DNA of 57,853 nt from a virus. Every line of letters starts with the position of its first letter. The first letter of the stretch is position 1. The position numbers and the translations under genes are program-made. This document shows, piece by piece, positions 25,961 to 34,662 of this stretch. Below the pieces are notes generated by a model, which was not told the DNA's origin, did not search any database, and worked only from the letters and a program-made list of their open reading frames with translations. Location of the stretch: the IMG/VR virus record IMGVR_UViG_3300048912_000054, positions 1 to 57,853 of that record. The stretch is one strand, 5' to 3'.

Positions 25961-26325
25961 TTAGTGAGTTCAATCCTATGTGCTATCGCTTTATAGTGAT
26001 CCAGAATTCCCATTTCATAATGTTGAACACGGAATACCACGAATCTTTCACCTTTGTAGATGAACTCATCAGCAGGCCACCCATCAATATCTTCATTCAA
26101 CGTTCTAATTTCATAGGATGAATAGAGTCTTAATGATTTTTTTGTTCTGAGGGATTCTGGAAGAAGTAAGAGATCGTTGTATTTAGCCGGTTGGACATTT
26201 GCTAAAATATTTATCTTCTCTTCTCCAAATGCTTCTACCACTCTTCCTCTGACGAGTTGCCCGTATTGTTTCCTGAGCAAAGTGATAGGTATTTTTCCTA
26301 CTCCGATAAACTGTGCGCTTGGCAT
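25957..26325 (-). CDS. Head-tail connector region protein
   Basis: 122 residues, basic, mixed alpha/beta. It overlaps the neck protein start by 4 bp. Sequence features such as QLVRGRVVEAFGEEKINILAN and FIYKGERFVVFRVQHYEMGILDHYK resemble small head-completion or tail-terminator proteins seen at this position in contractile phages. Family not firmly recognised. Confidence 0.65.
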   Translation of the reverse strand: MPSAQFIGVGKIPITLLRKQYGQLVRGRVVEAFGEEKINILANVQPAKYNDLLLLPESLRTKKSLRLYSSYEIRTLNEDIDGWPADEFIYKGERFVVFRVQHYEMGILDHYKAIAHRIELTK

Positions 26326-26328
26326 TAG

Positions 26329-26808
26329 TTAAGCCTTATGTTCAATTCTGTACTCAACTGACTCAAGCATAAAATCTGTAAATTGAAGAACATCATCGAA
26401 CCCTTTCTCTTCAATCCAGCCTTCACTGTTGTGATCGTAGTTGCTGTACTCTTCAATAATTTTCTTCATTAGAAGGACTTCACTTTCACCAAGACGCCGC
26501 AATGTTGCATTTATTGAGGCACCACTTATTATTTTTTTAATGGCTTGGTGTACGTTCTGAATTGTTTTCTCGTCAGTGATAGTCTCTTCCATGAATGGTC
26601 GAGCTGGTGAGTCGTTTGTGTTGATATTATTTAGGTAGGCCACTTCAGCAACATACATGCCGACGTTATACCCTTCTGGAAACACATGGTTTGGTGTGCC
26701 GGGGTACATCTTGTCGAAGAAGCCTACTTGAACTTCTGATCGATCAAGATTAAGAAGTGATTTTCTTAATCCGTTAAATCCTGCATAACTAACTTTTAAA
26801 GAGGACAT
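26329..26808 (-). CDS. Neck protein, HK97 gp10-like candidate
   Basis: 159 residues. VQVGFFDKMYPG, MYVAEVAYLNN and SPARPFMEETITD match the pattern of gp10-like neck proteins, which usually have a short G-x-x-x-x-x-x-Y-P block followed by RPFM. It overlaps the upstream DUF4054 gene by 13 bp. It should help join head and tail. Confidence 0.78.
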   Translation of the reverse strand: MSSLKVSYAGFNGLRKSLLNLDRSEVQVGFFDKMYPGTPNHVFPEGYNVGMYVAEVAYLNNINTNDSPARPFMEETITDEKTIQNVHQAIKKIISGASINATLRRLGESEVLLMKKIIEEYSNYDHNSEGWIEEKGFDDVLQFTDFMLESVEYRIEHKA

Positions 26809-27242
26809 ATATCAAAATACCCCTGAGAGTATTTTAGTGCTTCTTGAGGAAGATAAGATTTATAGAAACGGTTTGTTGGTGTGTCTAAATTTGAAATGTT
26901 CGCTCGTATATCTGCTTGTGAGATACCGCCAGCATATGGCATTGCCTCAATGAATCCTGAGTGTGGATTCTGAATTAAGAGCAATAGGAATTCTTTATAG
27001 TTTCTGAAAAACTCTGATCCATAGTATTCAATATCACCAGCACGTTCTCTGGCATATCTTGCCAAGGAAGGTAGGATATATCTTGCACATTCAAGTGCGG
27101 ATTGTTTTTCTGAATCTGAGTTCTTTGTTAAAACGTATTGGTAAATATCATCAGTTAGGAATTCAATGTCAGGTAATATGTCGCCTGTCATCAATCGAAC
27201 TCTATCAATTGCTGATGTACTTGGATTTCCAGAGAAAGGCAT
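26796..27242 (-). CDS. Head-tail connector, DUF4054-like
   Basis: 148 residues. The early DRVRLMTGDILPDIEFLTDDIYQYVL segment and a central helical pair resemble adaptor proteins of the DUF4054/gp6 type that bind the portal. It has a good Shine-Dalgarno (AAGG) and follows the capsid gene after a terminator-like hairpin. Confidence 0.78.
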   Translation of the reverse strand: MPFSGNPSTSAIDRVRLMTGDILPDIEFLTDDIYQYVLTKNSDSEKQSALECARYILPSLARYARERAGDIEYYGSEFFRNYKEFLLLLIQNPHSGFIEAMPYAGGISQADIRANISNLDTPTNRFYKSYLPQEALKYSQGYFDICPL

Positions 27243-27262
27243 TCATTTAACCTTAAAAGAAA

Positions 27263-27280
27263 AGAGGGCCGAAGCCCTCT
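27263..27280 (-). terminator. UUCG-capped terminator behind the capsid gene
   Basis: A 7-bp GC-rich stem (AGAGGGC and GCCCTCT) with a TTCG tetraloop, followed on the minus strand by a run of T with few interruptions. It directly follows the capsid stop codon. It should end or attenuate transcription after the most highly expressed late gene, or block 3' exonucleases. Confidence 0.85.
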
Positions 27281-27289
27281 CTATTTCTA

Positions 27290-28312
27290 TTAACCTGTAT
27301 AACCGCGAACAATTGCTTGCGGTAAGCGCAGCATATTGATGAAGTTAGTTTCGGTTTGGATTTCGATCTTCTCGCCACGGTTATCACGATATTCAAACGC
27401 GTAGAGTCTTTCACCGATTGTGTTAACAAGATCAAACTTGTTGGCTGGTGAAAAGAATGTTTTGAAGCTATCGGTCATACCGGTTGGCAGGAAGTAAGCG
27501 TCACCCGATGGGATCAGTGCTGTGCCACCGTATGAGCCACGGTATTCGATGAAACGAACGCCAGCGTAGTAGAACTCGCGGTAACGGCTATCCAAGCCCT
27601 GAGCTGCCAAACGATTGCGCAGAGGTTCCATTGTTGATACGTAGTATTGATACGCATTAACAACTTTGGCGTGCTGGATAAGACGATTGAAGAAAACCGG
27701 AGAACACAGAGCAACGATGCCAGTCGGGATTTCACCAGAGAGCAGGTTGTCTTGAATTGCTGCAATAACGCTTTCAATCTTAGCGATTGGGTCAGTTGTT
27801 GACTGATCAAGGTCAATATCAATCTCTGTACGAGTGATACCAAACGAACTGTACCAGTCAACAGAAACAGTACCATTAGGAGCGTAAACAGTTCCTGCTG
27901 TGATTGCTTGTGCACGAGCAACTTCCATTGTTTGGAAATGCATTTTTGCCAAACGATCAAGCTTACGAGCAATTACCAGAGCTTCTTGCTCAACGTTATC
28001 ACTACCGTATGCACGACGACCTTGAATGTCTTGTGGAGAAACGTAGTCATCGATTGGGAAGTGTGGAACAGGGAACGCGTGAACTTCGCGGTTAGCATCT
28101 TTTGATACGTTAGCACGTTCACCACGAACACGATCCAGAATGCTTCCTGCTGTGAATGTTTGTTTTTCTACTTGGATAGTATGTTCTGCAACACCTTCTT
28201 CACCGAAGATACCAAGTTGATTGATCAAACCCCATTGGTTTGGTACTACCAGAATCTCTGGAGTACGATCAACCATCTCAAATGGGTTTGTAAGACTGCG
28301 TGAAATAGTCAT
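27290..28312 (-). CDS. Major capsid protein (Phage_cap_E family)
   Basis: 340 residues. It shows the E-family pattern: LTNPFEMVDRTPEILVVPNQ near the N-terminus, then VHAFPVPHFPIDDYVSPQDI, a spine-helix region with EALVIARKLDRLAKMHFQTM, and CSPVFFNRLIQHAKV before the C-terminus. HK97-fold capsid proteins of this family need a separate protease and decoration protein, both encoded next to it. Like lambda E it lacks an obvious cleaved N-terminal scaffold. Confidence 0.93.
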   Translation of the reverse strand: MTISRSLTNPFEMVDRTPEILVVPNQWGLINQLGIFGEEGVAEHTIQVEKQTFTAGSILDRVRGERANVSKDANREVHAFPVPHFPIDDYVSPQDIQGRRAYGSDNVEQEALVIARKLDRLAKMHFQTMEVARAQAITAGTVYAPNGTVSVDWYSSFGITRTEIDIDLDQSTTDPIAKIESVIAAIQDNLLSGEIPTGIVALCSPVFFNRLIQHAKVVNAYQYYVSTMEPLRNRLAAQGLDSRYREFYYAGVRFIEYRGSYGGTALIPSGDAYFLPTGMTDSFKTFFSPANKFDLVNTIGERLYAFEYRDNRGEKIEIQTETNFINMLRLPQAIVRGYTG

Positions 28313-28350
28313 TTATTAAATAAACTCTTTATTATTTTTATTTTCAGTGA

Positions 28351-29031
28351 TTAGATTTGTTTCAGAACCATGATGCGTTTAGCTTCAAGGGCAGAATAAA
28401 CAGCTTGTTTTTGCGTAGCAGTAGTAAACGAGCTTCCTAACACGAGGGCACCATCAGCAACGATTACTTCACCACGGTAGATAGCAAGAACCGTCGTATC
28501 TGTGGTAGCTGCAATAGCGATATCAGTTGAAACGCCGAGGTTGTTAGCCATTACGATGACGATATCTTCGTCAACAGTACCTACTTCAACAATTTTGTAT
28601 TTCTCAGTACCTGTGACAACGATAGAGAAAGAATCACCAGCAACAGCAGCAGTACCACCAGCAGTGATAGTGAAGCTAATACCGTCAGCACTGAATGCAG
28701 CACCAGTTGCGCCTGTACCGATGAAACGGCCACGAGGATCAACTACACGGAAAGCAGTAGCAGCAGTGAAGAGGACTGTGTAAACACCAGGACGAGCTTT
28801 CGTTCCAACAGTGATTGCTGACGATGTAGCATTACCTGTTGAGCCAGTATTGATTGTTGGTGTAGCAGCAGCGCCACTCACAAGTGAACGTGCCAATACA
28901 GTGCCTGGAACGTATGTTTTTGCAGTAGCTTCGTTAGCAATTACAGCTAAACGGCTAAATGCAAGGTCAGAGTCATCTTCGAATTTGAAAATGTTAGAGA
29001 AGCGTTGGTTCTCAGTTGCAATAAGTGTCAT
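28351..29031 (-). CDS. Head decoration protein (lambda gpD-like)
   Basis: 226 residues. It is a decoration protein type with a YVPGTVLARSLVSGAA start and later ARPGVYTVLFTAATAFRVVDPRG, which often precedes an immunoglobulin-like or beta-tulip part. It ends with FTTATQKQAVYSALEAKRIMVLKQI, a common D-type C-terminus. It is longer than lambda gpD because of the middle insertion, and is placed just before the capsid gene in transcription order as in lambda. Confidence 0.88.
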   Translation of the reverse strand: MTLIATENQRFSNIFKFEDDSDLAFSRLAVIANEATAKTYVPGTVLARSLVSGAAATPTINTGSTGNATSSAITVGTKARPGVYTVLFTAATAFRVVDPRGRFIGTGATGAAFSADGISFTITAGGTAAVAGDSFSIVVTGTEKYKIVEVGTVDEDIVIVMANNLGVSTDIAIAATTDTTVLAIYRGEVIVADGALVLGSSFTTATQKQAVYSALEAKRIMVLKQI

Positions 29032-29050
29032 GTAGACTTAGTTCCAATTA

Positions 29051-30394
29051 TTATTTGTTATATTGTTTTTCGAGAACTGCTTTGACTGCGTTTGCTGGCT
29101 TTACACCAACGCCTTCACCATCGTGGCCGAGTTCTTTAAACGGGGTTGTTTTAGCTTGAGCTGCTGCTTGTGCTTCGAAAGCGACTGCAACGGCTTCAAA
29201 TGCTTCATCGGAAAGTTGCTCTGTTGATGCAAAGATGCTGAGAGATTTCTCTTCATCCAAACATGCAGTAAGGCGAGCTTTACGTGCATTCATTTTGTCT
29301 TCGAGTTCAGCTTTAGCTTTAGCTTCTGCTTGTGCTTGAAGGGTTTCTACAGTCGCTTGCAAAGTAGCTAATTGAGCATCTTTACCAGTGAGAGTGGCTT
29401 GAAGTTGCTCTGCGGTTGCAGCAGCTGCATCGAGCTTATTTGTGAGTTCAAGCACTTGTGCTTGTAATTCTGCTAATTGCATTGAATCATCTTCTTGGGT
29501 TTCAACAGAGGCCGATGGCGTGTTAGATGTTGGTTTTAATTTAATCAAGGTTGTCTTACCTTCAGAGACATCGGCTAAGTAGTTTGCAAACTCTTCGCGT
29601 GTCATAATCTTATCTACAAGTCCGATTGCTTGAGCCTCATCAGAGAGGAACATTTTTGCTTTCGTACTCTTAACTGCATTTACTTCGATGCTACGCATCT
29701 CGGAAATATAGGTAACAAAGTTCGTATAAAGAGTATCTACTTTGTCTTGAAGATCGTTCAGAAATGATTCTGTAAAGTCGCCTTCAGAATCGAACGGAAT
29801 CTTGCTCTCACCTGCATAAACATAGGTATCTTCAATACCCATTGACTTGAGAGCCTTATTTGCATTTCGCAACTTAACTACGACACCAATCGAACCGGCT
29901 GTAGCTTCAGGATTGATTACAACTTCATGGGCTGATGAAGTGATCCCGTAGGTCGCACTAGCACTCATACCATCGATATATGCAATCAGATTAATTCCCT
30001 TTTCGTCTGCGACTTTACGAAGATATCTACCAGTTTCCATCATCGAATAAGCTTCGCCTCCCGGTCCATCAACATCGAGGACGATTGTCGTAGCTCCTTC
30101 AGAAATAAGCTGTTCGAAATCTTCAGTAATTTGTTGGTAACTGCATCCAGACTCTCCACATAAGCCTTGATAGGCTATATATGTGAGAGGACCATCTACA
30201 GTCACGACACCAGTTTTAGTATCTTCGTTATATTGTGGTGTGCGGTATTCTTTGTTTGGGCTTCCAAGAATGGCGAATTCAGTCTCACCATTCCTTGCCT
30301 CTATATATGATATTGCTTTACCTAGTGCTTCAGATGTTACGAGGTGAGGCGTATTTGTCAGCTTCTGATAAAGCTTGAACAGCTCGTGAGCCAT
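29051..30394 (-). CDS. Prohead serine protease S49 (lambda gpC-like) with scaffold-like tail
   Basis: 447 residues. The S49/SppA fold contains DVDGPGGEAY (about 107-116) and the nucleophile region GMSASATYG with Ser near 146; a Lys in ESKIPF may be the general base. After residue 300 a long Ala/Gln/Leu-rich coiled coil (about 300-375) matches the scaffold region of gpC/Nu3-type proteins. The protein should nucleate prohead assembly, then digest the scaffold and itself. An internal start near 29481 (Met before QLAELQAQ) could make a separate scaffold as lambda Nu3 does (inference). Confidence 0.9.
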   Translation of the reverse strand: MAHELFKLYQKLTNTPHLVTSEALGKAISYIEARNGETEFAILGSPNKEYRTPQYNEDTKTGVVTVDGPLTYIAYQGLCGESGCSYQQITEDFEQLISEGATTIVLDVDGPGGEAYSMMETGRYLRKVADEKGINLIAYIDGMSASATYGITSSAHEVVINPEATAGSIGVVVKLRNANKALKSMGIEDTYVYAGESKIPFDSEGDFTESFLNDLQDKVDTLYTNFVTYISEMRSIEVNAVKSTKAKMFLSDEAQAIGLVDKIMTREEFANYLADVSEGKTTLIKLKPTSNTPSASVETQEDDSMQLAELQAQVLELTNKLDAAAATAEQLQATLTGKDAQLATLQATVETLQAQAEAKAKAELEDKMNARKARLTACLDEEKSLSIFASTEQLSDEAFEAVAVAFEAQAAAQAKTTPFKELGHDGEGVGVKPANAVKAVLEKQYNK

Positions 30395-31863
30395 TATTTA
30401 TTACTCTTATTTGAGACAGATTTGTCACCACCACCGGGTGATGTGCTTGTACCGTCACCGGCAGTCTTCATTCCATCACCAGCTCTTGAACGATTGTTAG
30501 GAAGTCTTTCCTGAACAACTTCTTCATCTTCCGGTTTTGGTTGAAGTTGGAACACTTTCTTCCTGATGTCGTTATAAACATCACGATCCATTTCAACAGC
30601 GTTAACTGAGAATATTCTTTGAACTGCTGAACTGAATGCGTCGATATCTACATCATCTAGCTCACAAGCGACCAATTTTGGATATTCTGTTTCAGACCAG
30701 CCATTAAGTTGGAATGTTTGAGGAATCAAGTCTGAATTGATTACGTCACATATCTCACTGATGATTGCCTCAACAGCCATGATCATCAGATTTGTTTTTT
30801 CACCCGCTAAGGCGAATGATCCAACTTGATCTTGTCCAAGCTTTAAGAAATCAGTAAAGAGGGTTGTTAGGATTTTGTTATCCCAACGACGTATGATCTT
30901 ATCGGTATCATATTGCTTACCACCTGTGACTCCCATAAGTTCAAAGTCGAAGAGTGGCATGCGAGATTCTGGATCGTAAGCATTCGGAATAATTAAACCA
31001 GACTGCTCATTGTTCTGAATGTTTCGAATTACTGATTTGTAGTATTCGTATATCGCTTTTTGCTCAGGAGTTGCATCTTCCGACATGTAGACGGGAGGTA
31101 TGCGAAGCACAGGCATTCCACCCATGTCCCTAGATATACCAATTGCTTCAATTTCTTCAATACTCGTTCTAAACTTCCACGCAACATAAACCTGTTTAAG
31201 TGGGCTATTGCCTTGAGGGTTATTTCTTTTTGCGTTGTATTTGAAGTTGAGAAGCTTTTCAGCAGGAATTGTTATTCTTGTATTACCTGCTTCAGCAATT
31301 TTGAATAATCGATAACTATTATTTACAAGTGCTAAGTCTTGTACGATTCCAACGAAGTCTCTACCATCGTCTGAGAATTGCCAACCCACAATTGTATCTT
31401 GAGATCGAATAGGAAGTTTTTTCCAACCTACATACCCATCATTAAATTTGGAGCCGTTAGAGTAGTAGCGTTTACGGAATACTTTTTCATGTGGTGAGAA
31501 TCCATAAACTAAGAAAGAACAAACTTCCTTAATGAACGATCTCCATGAATGATCCATGTCATCAATACATTGATTGATGAATTCAGCACGTTTATTTTGT
31601 AATTCATTTGCACCGATGGGGGCTTCAATTCTCCATTCGACCCTCTCAAGCATCATTTCAAATAATGAGAGAGAAGCGGCAATGGTTGAATCGTAACTCA
31701 TCTGTTTGTAGATATTCACACAAACAGGCCAAGCTAGGTCTTTTCGAAACTCTTCTAAGATTTGATTATGGGAAACCTTTAGACCTATGGTTCCCATCTC
31801 AGACATTCGTAAGCGAGGGATTGCTTGACTAGCACCATCGTCTAAACTTTGGGTTTCAGACAT
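30394..31863 (-). CDS. Portal protein, DUF935-like
   Basis: 489 residues. It is a portal type with YKQMSYDSTIAASLSLFEMM, VEWRIEAP, FLVYGFSPHEKVFRKR and the conserved region IPAEKLLNFKYNAKRNNPQGNS. The C-terminus is charged and disordered. It is adjacent to the terminase large subunit and the S49 protease, the standard order. The dodecameric portal forms the DNA entry channel in the head. Confidence 0.88.
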   Translation of the reverse strand: MSETQSLDDGASQAIPRLRMSEMGTIGLKVSHNQILEEFRKDLAWPVCVNIYKQMSYDSTIAASLSLFEMMLERVEWRIEAPIGANELQNKRAEFINQCIDDMDHSWRSFIKEVCSFLVYGFSPHEKVFRKRYYSNGSKFNDGYVGWKKLPIRSQDTIVGWQFSDDGRDFVGIVQDLALVNNSYRLFKIAEAGNTRITIPAEKLLNFKYNAKRNNPQGNSPLKQVYVAWKFRTSIEEIEAIGISRDMGGMPVLRIPPVYMSEDATPEQKAIYEYYKSVIRNIQNNEQSGLIIPNAYDPESRMPLFDFELMGVTGGKQYDTDKIIRRWDNKILTTLFTDFLKLGQDQVGSFALAGEKTNLMIMAVEAIISEICDVINSDLIPQTFQLNGWSETEYPKLVACELDDVDIDAFSSAVQRIFSVNAVEMDRDVYNDIRKKVFQLQPKPEDEEVVQERLPNNRSRAGDGMKTAGDGTSTSPGGGDKSVSNKSNK

Positions 31864-31873
31864 AAATTGTCTC

Positions 31874-33298
31874 TTAAATTAATGAAAATGGATTTTTCTG
31901 CTCCATGACAGGTATGGTGAAATTAGGGATATTCATAGATGTAGCAAGGAACATGAAAGCATCACCTGTAGCATCAACAGCATCATCTTTAACATTTCTT
32001 GAACCATCGAATCTTTCTAATTCTGAGAAATAGTCAGTGATCCATTCACCATTTACGTAATCAACAATATTCGCTTCAGCTACTGCCGCAAAAGGTGCAA
32101 ACCGTGTGATCTTGGATGTATGTGTTGTTTTTACTTTGGCGTAGAAACCCGATTCAGCAAGCTCTTTAACAATCTGTTGTGAATATGCTTTACCAGCAGC
32201 GCCAGGGTCTTGGGGGATGATGATTAAAGTGTCTTGACCATCTTCACGAGCTGTCTTTAGGATTCGTTCCAATACACCGTGTGGTCTGTCTCTGAATCGA
32301 ATTGAATCTTCAATCGTATATCTTCCTTCCTTGGTCCGAGACATTTTAACGCCAACAGTCCAGTCAGGATTTGGATAAGATTCAGAGGGGAGTGTTCCAG
32401 CAATATCCCACGCTCTAACACGACGAACCACTTTGAGAGGAGGGAATGGAACTACATTAAGCCAATCACGTTTAAAATAACCAGATGCTTCTTGTCGAGC
32501 GTACCAGTTACCATAGAGGAGGCGTTCTTTCTCAACTCTTTGCAGTCCTTCAAGCCATGCGACATACGAAGGATTCTTTTCCATAACAACGGGGTTGTCG
32601 TGGACATTAGCTGAAATGAAAGTAAGCGTAAGAGGTAAAACAGTTGGACCGTATTTTTCTTTTAATTCTTCAGCGGTATCACCAAACCGTATTTTTCCAT
32701 CTTGAACGATGAAGTATCGAACGATGCCATCTTTATCTGGATCAGGTCTTCCTGCTAATTCACCATCTTTTATGAGATACCAATCAATCCAGTCTTTTAG
32801 GAAGGAATCAGCATCCGGGTTACAGGTGATCTTCATGTGAGGAGAGACAGGGCAACGCGGGTTTCTCATACGAGACATTAAGTATTGAACTTGTCTCTCG
32901 GTGAATTGTTGACCTTCATCCACAAGGATTAATGAGTTTTCTGTTCCTTGAAAGTTATCTTCATCTTTCTCATATTCAAAGTGCTTTAAGAAGACTTCAG
33001 CGCCAGATGTGAAAACAAATTTACCGTCTTTATCTTTCCATCTAACTTTAGGATCAATCTTCTTGAAGAGTTCTTGACACTTATCGAGCATACCTCCAGG
33101 CCCTTTGAGCTGTGGTGTGGTACGTCGAGTAATGATCGCTCTGAAGTATTTATGATGATGATATTTAAGTAAATCAAGTACGCCTAAATGGCTTTTACCC
33201 GATCCAGCAGCACCGCCAAAGATTGTTATGTCTGCCGTGCTGTTTATAAACATCTCTTGTTTACGAGATTTTGGACCTATTACTTCACGTTCTGACAT
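31874..33298 (-). CDS. Terminase large subunit
   Basis: 474 residues. Walker A is GGAAGSGKS near residues 28-36, followed by TRRTTPQLKGPGG; the Walker B-like LILVDEGQ is near 128. The C-terminal nuclease part includes RRVRAWDIAGT (metal-binding Asp), IIPQDPGAAGKA and NVKDDAVDATGDAF. It powers DNA packaging and cuts concatemers. The A/T-only leader has no clear Shine-Dalgarno. Confidence 0.95.
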   Translation of the reverse strand: MSEREVIGPKSRKQEMFINSTADITIFGGAAGSGKSHLGVLDLLKYHHHKYFRAIITRRTTPQLKGPGGMLDKCQELFKKIDPKVRWKDKDGKFVFTSGAEVFLKHFEYEKDEDNFQGTENSLILVDEGQQFTERQVQYLMSRMRNPRCPVSPHMKITCNPDADSFLKDWIDWYLIKDGELAGRPDPDKDGIVRYFIVQDGKIRFGDTAEELKEKYGPTVLPLTLTFISANVHDNPVVMEKNPSYVAWLEGLQRVEKERLLYGNWYARQEASGYFKRDWLNVVPFPPLKVVRRVRAWDIAGTLPSESYPNPDWTVGVKMSRTKEGRYTIEDSIRFRDRPHGVLERILKTAREDGQDTLIIIPQDPGAAGKAYSQQIVKELAESGFYAKVKTTHTSKITRFAPFAAVAEANIVDYVNGEWITDYFSELERFDGSRNVKDDAVDATGDAFMFLATSMNIPNFTIPVMEQKNPFSLI

Positions 33299-33315
33299 TT
33301 TTATTTTTTTATTAT

Positions 33316-33609
33316 TCAGCAGACTAGATCGTACTTTCTAATACCTGGGATATGATCACCAATTGAGTAATCAGCATATTGAGGAATAGTAATTTGAGGA
33401 AATCTAGTATCGTGTTGTGTGTAATCACCTACATTTATTTTTACATCATTCCGATACGTCGGCGTTACTTTATCGAATACTAGATTTAAATGATCTTTGA
33501 TTATTTGCCATTGAATAGCGTCAGGTGTGTAACTGGTTAGTTCAGCAAAACCTTGTAACCAGCGACAAAAATTCTCAGGAGTCAATTTCAGTTCCTTCTG
33601 CAACGGCAT
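33316..33609 (-). CDS. Unknown protein before the terminase
   Basis: 97 residues. The N-terminal half (LTPENFCRWLQGFAELTSY, IQWQIIKDHLNLVFDKVTP) resembles a short phage protein often encoded near terminase or lysis genes in myoviruses. It overlaps the small secreted-peptide gene upstream by 35 bp. No catalytic motif seen. Confidence 0.7.
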   Translation of the reverse strand: MPLQKELKLTPENFCRWLQGFAELTSYTPDAIQWQIIKDHLNLVFDKVTPTYRNDVKINVGDYTQHDTRFPQITIPQYADYSIGDHIPGIRKYDLVC

Positions 33610-33697
33610 ATCTTGAAGGAAGATACGGTTTGCTAATTAAATTATTGGATACTGCTAATGTAAAAGCAGCTAATACGAGGACCGTTATGAATTTCAT
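33575..33697 (-). CDS. 40-residue peptide with hydrophobic N-terminus
   Basis: Starts ATG and encodes MKFITVLVLAAFTLAVSNN, a typical signal or membrane-anchor sequence, then a short polar tail with PYLPSRYAVAEG. No lipobox cysteine. It overlaps the next gene out of frame by 35 bp. It may be a small periplasmic or inner-membrane peptide such as a minimal holin or spanin part (inference); function unknown. Confidence 0.5.
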   Translation of the reverse strand: MKFITVLVLAAFTLAVSNNLISKPYLPSRYAVAEGTEIDS

Positions 33698-33717
33698 TAT
33701 TTATTACTTTTATTTGG

Positions 33718-33790
33718 GGTGATCAACGAGACTCGAACTCGCATCCTCTGGAGTCACATTCCAGTGCTTTACCATTAAGCTATGAACAAC
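33718..33790 (-). tRNA. tRNA-His (GTG)
   Basis: Cloverleaf with anticodon loop ATGTGAC on a CTGGA/TCCAG stem, a T arm with TTCGAGT, a C discriminator and an extra 5' G as usual for tRNA-His. Two acceptor-stem mismatches suggest some degeneration. CCA is not encoded. Confidence 0.75.
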
Positions 33791-33800
33791 CATTAATTGG

Positions 33801-33874
33801 TGCATCAGGTTGGACTCTAACCAACGGCCTTCCGCTTATCAGGCGAACGCTCTAAACAACTGAGCTACAGATGC
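33801..33874 (-). tRNA. tRNA-Ile (GAT)
   Basis: Anticodon loop CTGATAA on a TTCGC/GCGGA stem, D stem GCTC/GAGC, acceptor GCATCTG/CTGATGC with one mismatch, and discriminator A. The T loop (TTAGAGT) departs slightly from TTCRA. Confidence 0.85.
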
Positions 33875-33875
33875 A

Positions 33876-33955
33876 TGGTGAAGGTGGAGGGATTCGCACC
33901 CACATGCTTTCGCGTCCGGGTTACAGCCGGATACCACTTCTATTATGGCGTCACC
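33876..33955 (-). tRNA. tRNA-Tyr (GTA)
   Basis: Anticodon loop CTGTAAC on a TCCGG/CCGGA stem, with the long variable arm expected of bacterial tRNA-Tyr and acceptor GGTGACG/CTTCACC with one mismatch. Confidence 0.88.
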
Positions 33956-34034
33956 AACAAGAATTAAGTCTCCTATTGAATGCCGGGAGGTGGCGGCAAT
34001 CTCTTTCTACACATTGGTAGGCGAGATGAATTGG

Positions 34035-34106
34035 TCTCAGTGGTGTGACTCGAACACACATTGTCTTCGCCCCAAACGAAGTGACCAGCCTTTGGCCCAC
34101 ACGGAG
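34035..34106 (-). tRNA. tRNA-Pro (TGG)
   Basis: Anticodon loop TTTGGGG on a CTTCG/CGAAG stem, T arm GTGTG-TTCGAGT-CACAC, acceptor CTCCGTG/CACTGAG with one mismatch, and discriminator A. Confidence 0.85.
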
Positions 34107-34116
34107 ATTAACTTGG

Positions 34117-34190
34117 TTGCGGGTATCAGATTTGAACTGATGATCTTCGGCTTATGAGGCCGTTATGTTAGACCACTACACTAACCCGCA
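34117..34190 (-). tRNA. tRNA-Met-type (CAT)
   Basis: Anticodon loop CTCATAA, acceptor TGCGGGT/ACCCGCA fully paired, T loop TTCAAAT. It starts with U1:A72 and lacks the three G:C pairs of initiators, so it is an elongator Met, or an Ile tRNA read through lysidine. Confidence 0.82.
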
Positions 34191-34196
34191 TTTGAT

Positions 34197-34403
34197 TTAT
34201 TTACCTAAACGATCAATGTTTGAAGCGATTCTCTGAGCTTCAATAAGATTTTTATCATTGCATTGACCAATAACAAGAAATTCATCGGATACATCATCAA
34301 CGACAAAAACTATTTTCTTTCCTTCGCCTATTAGAATTTTAAACAGGATGTCTAACTTTTCTTGTTCTAATTCAAAATCTAAAACTTCGACTCTCAGAGT
34401 CAT
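34197..34403 (-). CDS. Unknown small protein inside the tRNA array
   Basis: 68 residues, acidic, alpha/beta (EVLDFELEQEKLDILFKILI, KKIVFVVDDVSDEFLVIGQ). It is the only protein gene inside the tRNA array and ends 6 bp before tRNA-Met. Family not recognised. Confidence 0.6.
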   Translation of the reverse strand: MTLRVEVLDFELEQEKLDILFKILIGEGKKIVFVVDDVSDEFLVIGQCNDKNLIEAQRIASNIDRLGK

Positions 34404-34420
34404 TCATTAACCTTTTGAAA

Positions 34421-34509
34421 TGGCGGAAAGTTGATGGCACGATCACCAAACCCGCTAAGGCTCCAACTGTTTAGCAAACAGCGTTCAACACCTGTTGAAT
34501 TAACTTTCC
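34421..34509 (-). tRNA. tRNA-Ser (GCT)
   Basis: Anticodon loop TTGCTAA, perfect acceptor GGAAAGT/ACTTTCC, discriminator G, encoded CCA, and a long class II variable arm. The T loop (ATCGTGC) is atypical, so the product may be poorly modified. Confidence 0.78.
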
Positions 34510-34520
34510 ATTTAATTCGG

Positions 34521-34655
34521 CACAAGGGTAGGGAATCGAACCCCACTCGGCACAGTGATTATCTTAGCGCTACAATAAAAACTGCTTTAAGCCTTTACCA
34601 CTACATACTTCAACATTCAGCGTGCGCACGCTTAGAATGCTTAATATGCCCTTGC
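34521..34655 (-). tRNA. Aberrant tRNA-like element, anticodon unresolved
   Basis: A normal T arm (TGGGG-TTCGATT-CCCTA) and 3' acceptor strand CCCTTGT with discriminator G are present. The only good 5' partner, GCAAGGG (7 pairs, one wobble), lies 135 nt away. In between is a 14-bp palindrome AGCGTGCGCACGCT flanked by short complementary arms, and no convincing anticodon arm. It could be a tRNA broken by an insertion or holding an extra helical domain. Confidence 0.35.
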
Positions 34656-34662
34656 ATGAAAT

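Noticed and set aside
33956-34034. Hidden tRNA between tRNA-Tyr and tRNA-Pro
   Set aside because: No T-loop motif or acceptor pairing could be found on either strand in this 79-bp gap.
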